From the NCBI GenBank assembly GCA_026225015.1, contig JAMFRY010000252.1, positions 1 through 23,487 of the forward strand: a stretch of 23,487 nt of DNA, read 5' to 3'. The position numbers and the translations under genes were made by a program. The stretch comes from Alphaproteobacteria bacterium. Lineage in GTDB: Bacteria > Pseudomonadota > Alphaproteobacteria > Acetobacterales > Acetobacteraceae. The notes under the pieces are model-generated. The model did not search any database and had not been told where the DNA came from. It was given only the letters and a program-made list of their open reading frames with translations. Of the stretch, positions 21,322 through 23,487 are shown piece by piece (within the stretch, counting starts at the first letter, position 1; every line of letters starts with the position of its first letter).

Positions 21322-23487
21322 ATGAACAAATTTTTTGCTTTTCTCGTCTCGCGCTGGTTCCTGACCGGTCTCGCCGCTTTGGTGCTGGCGGCGCTGGTTT
21401 GGGTTTTCGCGCCGCTGCTGCCGGCGCTGGCCGGGCTATTGATCCGGCTAGTGATTGTGCTGGTTATTCTCGCTATCTGGCTGGCGGTAAATTTGGCGCT
21501 CGACTGGCGGCGGCGCGATCGCGAGAAGGCCCTCACCGATGGCGTCGCGAACGCGGCTGCCAACACGCAAGACAAGGCAGCGGCGGAAGAGTTGGCGGCG
21601 CTCGGCGCAAAATTGAAGAACGCGCTGGCGTTGCTGCGCAAGGCGAGCGGCGCGCGCGGTTATCTGTACGAGCAGCCCTGGTACGTCATCATCGGGCCGC
21701 CGGGCGCCGGCAAGACTACCGCCTTGTTGAATGCCGGCCTGAAATTTCCGCTGGCCGCCGAGCTTGGCCAGAGCGCGGTGGCAGGCGTGGGCGGCACGCG
21801 GCTCTGCGACTGGTGGTTTACCGAGCAGGCCGTGCTGATCGACACCGCCGGGCGCTACACCACACAGGATTCCGATGCCGCGACAGACAAAGCCGGCTGG
21901 GATGGGTTTCTTGACCTTTTGAAGCGCACCCGCCAGCGCCAGGCGTTGAACGGCGTGATCGTCGCCATTTCGCTGGCCGACATTGCCGCCGCCCCGCGCG
22001 AGGAGCGCCTCGCCCATGCCCGCGCGATCCGCAAGCGGATCAAGGAGCTGACCGCGCGGCTGGATTTGCGCCTGCCGGTTTACGCATTGCTGACCAAGGC
22101 AGACCTGCTCGCCGGATTCACGGAGTTTTTCGACGATCTGGACCTGGAAAAACGCGGACAGGTCTGGGGCGTCAGCTTTCCGGCAGCCGATCCAAACCCG
22201 GTAGCCCGTTTCGGCGAGGAGTTCAGGCTGCTGACGCAACGGCTGGATGACCGGCTGATCGACGTCATGCAGCATGAGCGCAGCCCCGAGCGGCGCGCGC
22301 TGTTCGCCGGATTCCCAAGCCAGGTTGCAAGCCTGGAAGCGCCGTTGGCGGAGTTTCTCGGCGAGGCGTTTGGCGGATCGGCGCTCGACCCGGCGCCGTT
22401 CCTGCGCGGCGTGTATATGACTTCCGGCACGCAGGAAGGTACGCCCGTGGACCGGCTGACCGGCGCTCTGTCCCGGGCTTTCGGCATCGACCAGCGGCGG
22501 GCGCCTTCGTTGCGGGCGGCATCCGGGCGCAGCTATTTCCTTACCCGGCTGTTGCAGGAGGTGATTTTCGGCGAGGCGATGCTGGCCGGGCTCAACCCCG
22601 TGCAGCGCCGCCGCAGGTTGGTATGGAACATCGCAGGCTATGCCGGCGTCATGATCCTGCTGCTGGCATTCAGTGCCGGGTTCGTCTTAAGCCGCGCCCA
22701 CAACGCCGCGGCCATCACCGCCAGCGGCAATGCGATCGCAGCCTATACCAGCGCCGCCAATAACGCGGCGCTCAACCCGGTGACAGACGCCAACCTGCCG
22801 GCGGTGCTGCCCTTGCTGGACGCAGCGCGCGATCTGCCGTTCGGCAAGGGCGATACATCTGCCCATGGCGGCATGGGTTTCGGGCTGGACCAGGGGCACA
22901 AACTCGCAGCCGGAGCGAAAACGCTCTACCTCAACGCGCTGGACAACATCCTGCTCCCAAGGTTGATCCTGCAGCTGGAAGCCGAAATGCGCGGCGGTTT
23001 CGACCGGCCGGAATTCCTGTACCAGGCAACCCGCGTTTATCTGATGCTGGGCAGCCAGGGACCGCTCGACAAAACCCTGATCGAAGCCTGGATGAATCTG
23101 GACTGGCAGCGGCTATATCCCGGCTTTGCCCAGCAGCCGGTGCGCGACGAACTGATGCAGCATCTGGACGCGATGCTGGGGGCGCCCTTGCCTGCCGTGC
23201 CGCTCGATGGCGCGCTGGTCGAGGCCGCCCGCGCCACCTTCAGCCGCGTTTCGGTGGCCGAACGGGTGTATTCCCGCATCCGCGATTCCGCTGCCGCCGA
23301 AGCGGTGCCGGCATGGGCGCCGGCGAACGCGATGGGGCAAGCGGGCGTACCGCTCTTCACCCGGGACTCCGGCAAGCCGCTCAGCGATGGCCTGCCAGGC
23401 TTCTACACGGTGAAAGGCTTCCAGTTTGTTCTGCTGCCGGCGCTTACCCACGCGGCGCGCGATGTCGCGGCGGAAAGCTGGGTTCTG
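21322..23487 (+). CDS. tssM: TssM (IcmF), T6SS inner-membrane ATPase-like protein, N-terminal part
   Basis: TssM spans the periplasm between TssL and TssJ. From ATG 21322 the frame is open for 722 codons to the window edge; family members are about 1100-1300 residues, so the C-terminal periplasmic part is missing. Membrane helices are visible at about 9-32, 38-58 and 434-458 (VWNIAGYAGVMILLLAFSAG). Between helices two and three lies the cytoplasmic NTPase-like domain, with an intact Walker A GPPGAGKT (125-132), a Walker B-like VLIDTAGRY (171-179) and a GTPase-like TKAD (258-261). NPVQRRRRLVW precedes the third helix. It starts eight bases after tssL with no clear ribosome binding site. Confidence 0.96.
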   Translation, partial: MNKFFAFLVSRWFLTGLAALVLAALVWVFAPLLPALAGLLIRLVIVLVILAIWLAVNLALDWRRRDREKALTDGVANAAANTQDKAAAEELAALGAKLKNALALLRKASGARGYLYEQPWYVIIGPPGAGKTTALLNAGLKFPLAAELGQSAVAGVGGTRLCDWWFTEQAVLIDTAGRYTTQDSDAATDKAGWDGFLDLLKRTRQRQALNGVIVAISLADIAAAPREERLAHARAIRKRIKELTARLDLRLPVYALLTKADLLAGFTEFFDDLDLEKRGQVWGVSFPAADPNPVARFGEEFRLLTQRLDDRLIDVMQHERSPERRALFAGFPSQVASLEAPLAEFLGEAFGGSALDPAPFLRGVYMTSGTQEGTPVDRLTGALSRAFGIDQRRAPSLRAASGRSYFLTRLLQEVIFGEAMLAGLNPVQRRRRLVWNIAGYAGVMILLLAFSAGFVLSRAHNAAAITASGNAIAAYTSAANNAALNPVTDANLPAVLPLLDAARDLPFGKGDTSAHGGMGFGLDQGHKLAAGAKTLYLNALDNILLPRLILQLEAEMRGGFDRPEFLYQATRVYLMLGSQGPLDKTLIEAWMNLDWQRLYPGFAQQPVRDELMQHLDAMLGAPLPAVPLDGALVEAARATFSRVSVAERVYSRIRDSAAAEAVPAWAPANAMGQAGVPLFTRDSGKPLSDGLPGFYTVKGFQFVLLPALTHAARDVAAESWVL

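Overview
This window holds most of a type VI secretion system (T6SS) gene cluster from a GC-rich Gram-negative bacterium. The sheath, tagJ and baseplate genes run in the order tssA, tssB, tssC, a second tssC-like gene, tagJ, tssE, tssF, tssG. This is the classic imp order of alphaproteobacteria such as Rhizobium and Agrobacterium. Together with a palindrome of the type scattered through alphaproteobacterial genomes (10053-10083), it suggests an alphaproteobacterium, possibly Acetobacteraceae. That placement is inference; no rRNA or other marker gene is present.

Layout: (1) 1-509, minus strand, the N-terminal part of clpV (tssH), the sheath-disassembly ATPase, running off the left edge. (2) 510-781, a divergent control region. 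(3) 782-9915, plus strand, sheath and baseplate block: tssA, tssB, tssC, tssC2, tagJ, tssE, tssF, tssG. (4) 9979-11736, plus strand, two accessory envelope genes: an OmpA-domain protein and a probable Tat-exported or membrane-anchored protein with an HExxH zincin motif that I cannot assign to a family. (5) 11733-13532, minus strand, a membrane-spanning Ser/Thr kinase that converges on the zincin gene with a 4-bp overlap. (6) 13733-16082, plus strand, spike block: PAAR and VgrG. (7) 16082 to the right edge, plus strand, a DUF6931-like gene, an FHA-domain gene (tagH/fha), tssJ, tssK, tssL with a peptidoglycan-binding domain, and tssM, which is cut by the window end. Many junctions overlap by 1-8 nt, suggesting translational coupling.

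How the parts fit: TssJ-TssL-TssM form the envelope-spanning complex, TssK-E-F-G with VgrG the baseplate, TssA organises assembly, TssB-TssC form the contractile sheath, VgrG-PAAR form the tip, and ClpV recycles the sheath. The kinase, the FHA protein and a TssL tail carrying a D-R-T-V-I-R-P motif strongly suggest a threonine-phosphorylation switch like the one known in Agrobacterium. The tube gene hcp (tssD), a PppA-type phosphatase and a recognisable effector/immunity pair are not in this window.

The most interesting less-explained items are the zincin-like protein, a repeat-like palindrome read through in the ompA-like gene, a Gly-rich tandem repeat inside TssF, a five-codon mini-ORF that appears to couple translation into tssK, a hairpin just before the tssC2 ribosome binding site, and the DUF6931-like protein joined to VgrG and Fha. 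No tRNA, rRNA, CRISPR array or insertion sequence was seen, and no gene-free stretch exceeds 300 bases.
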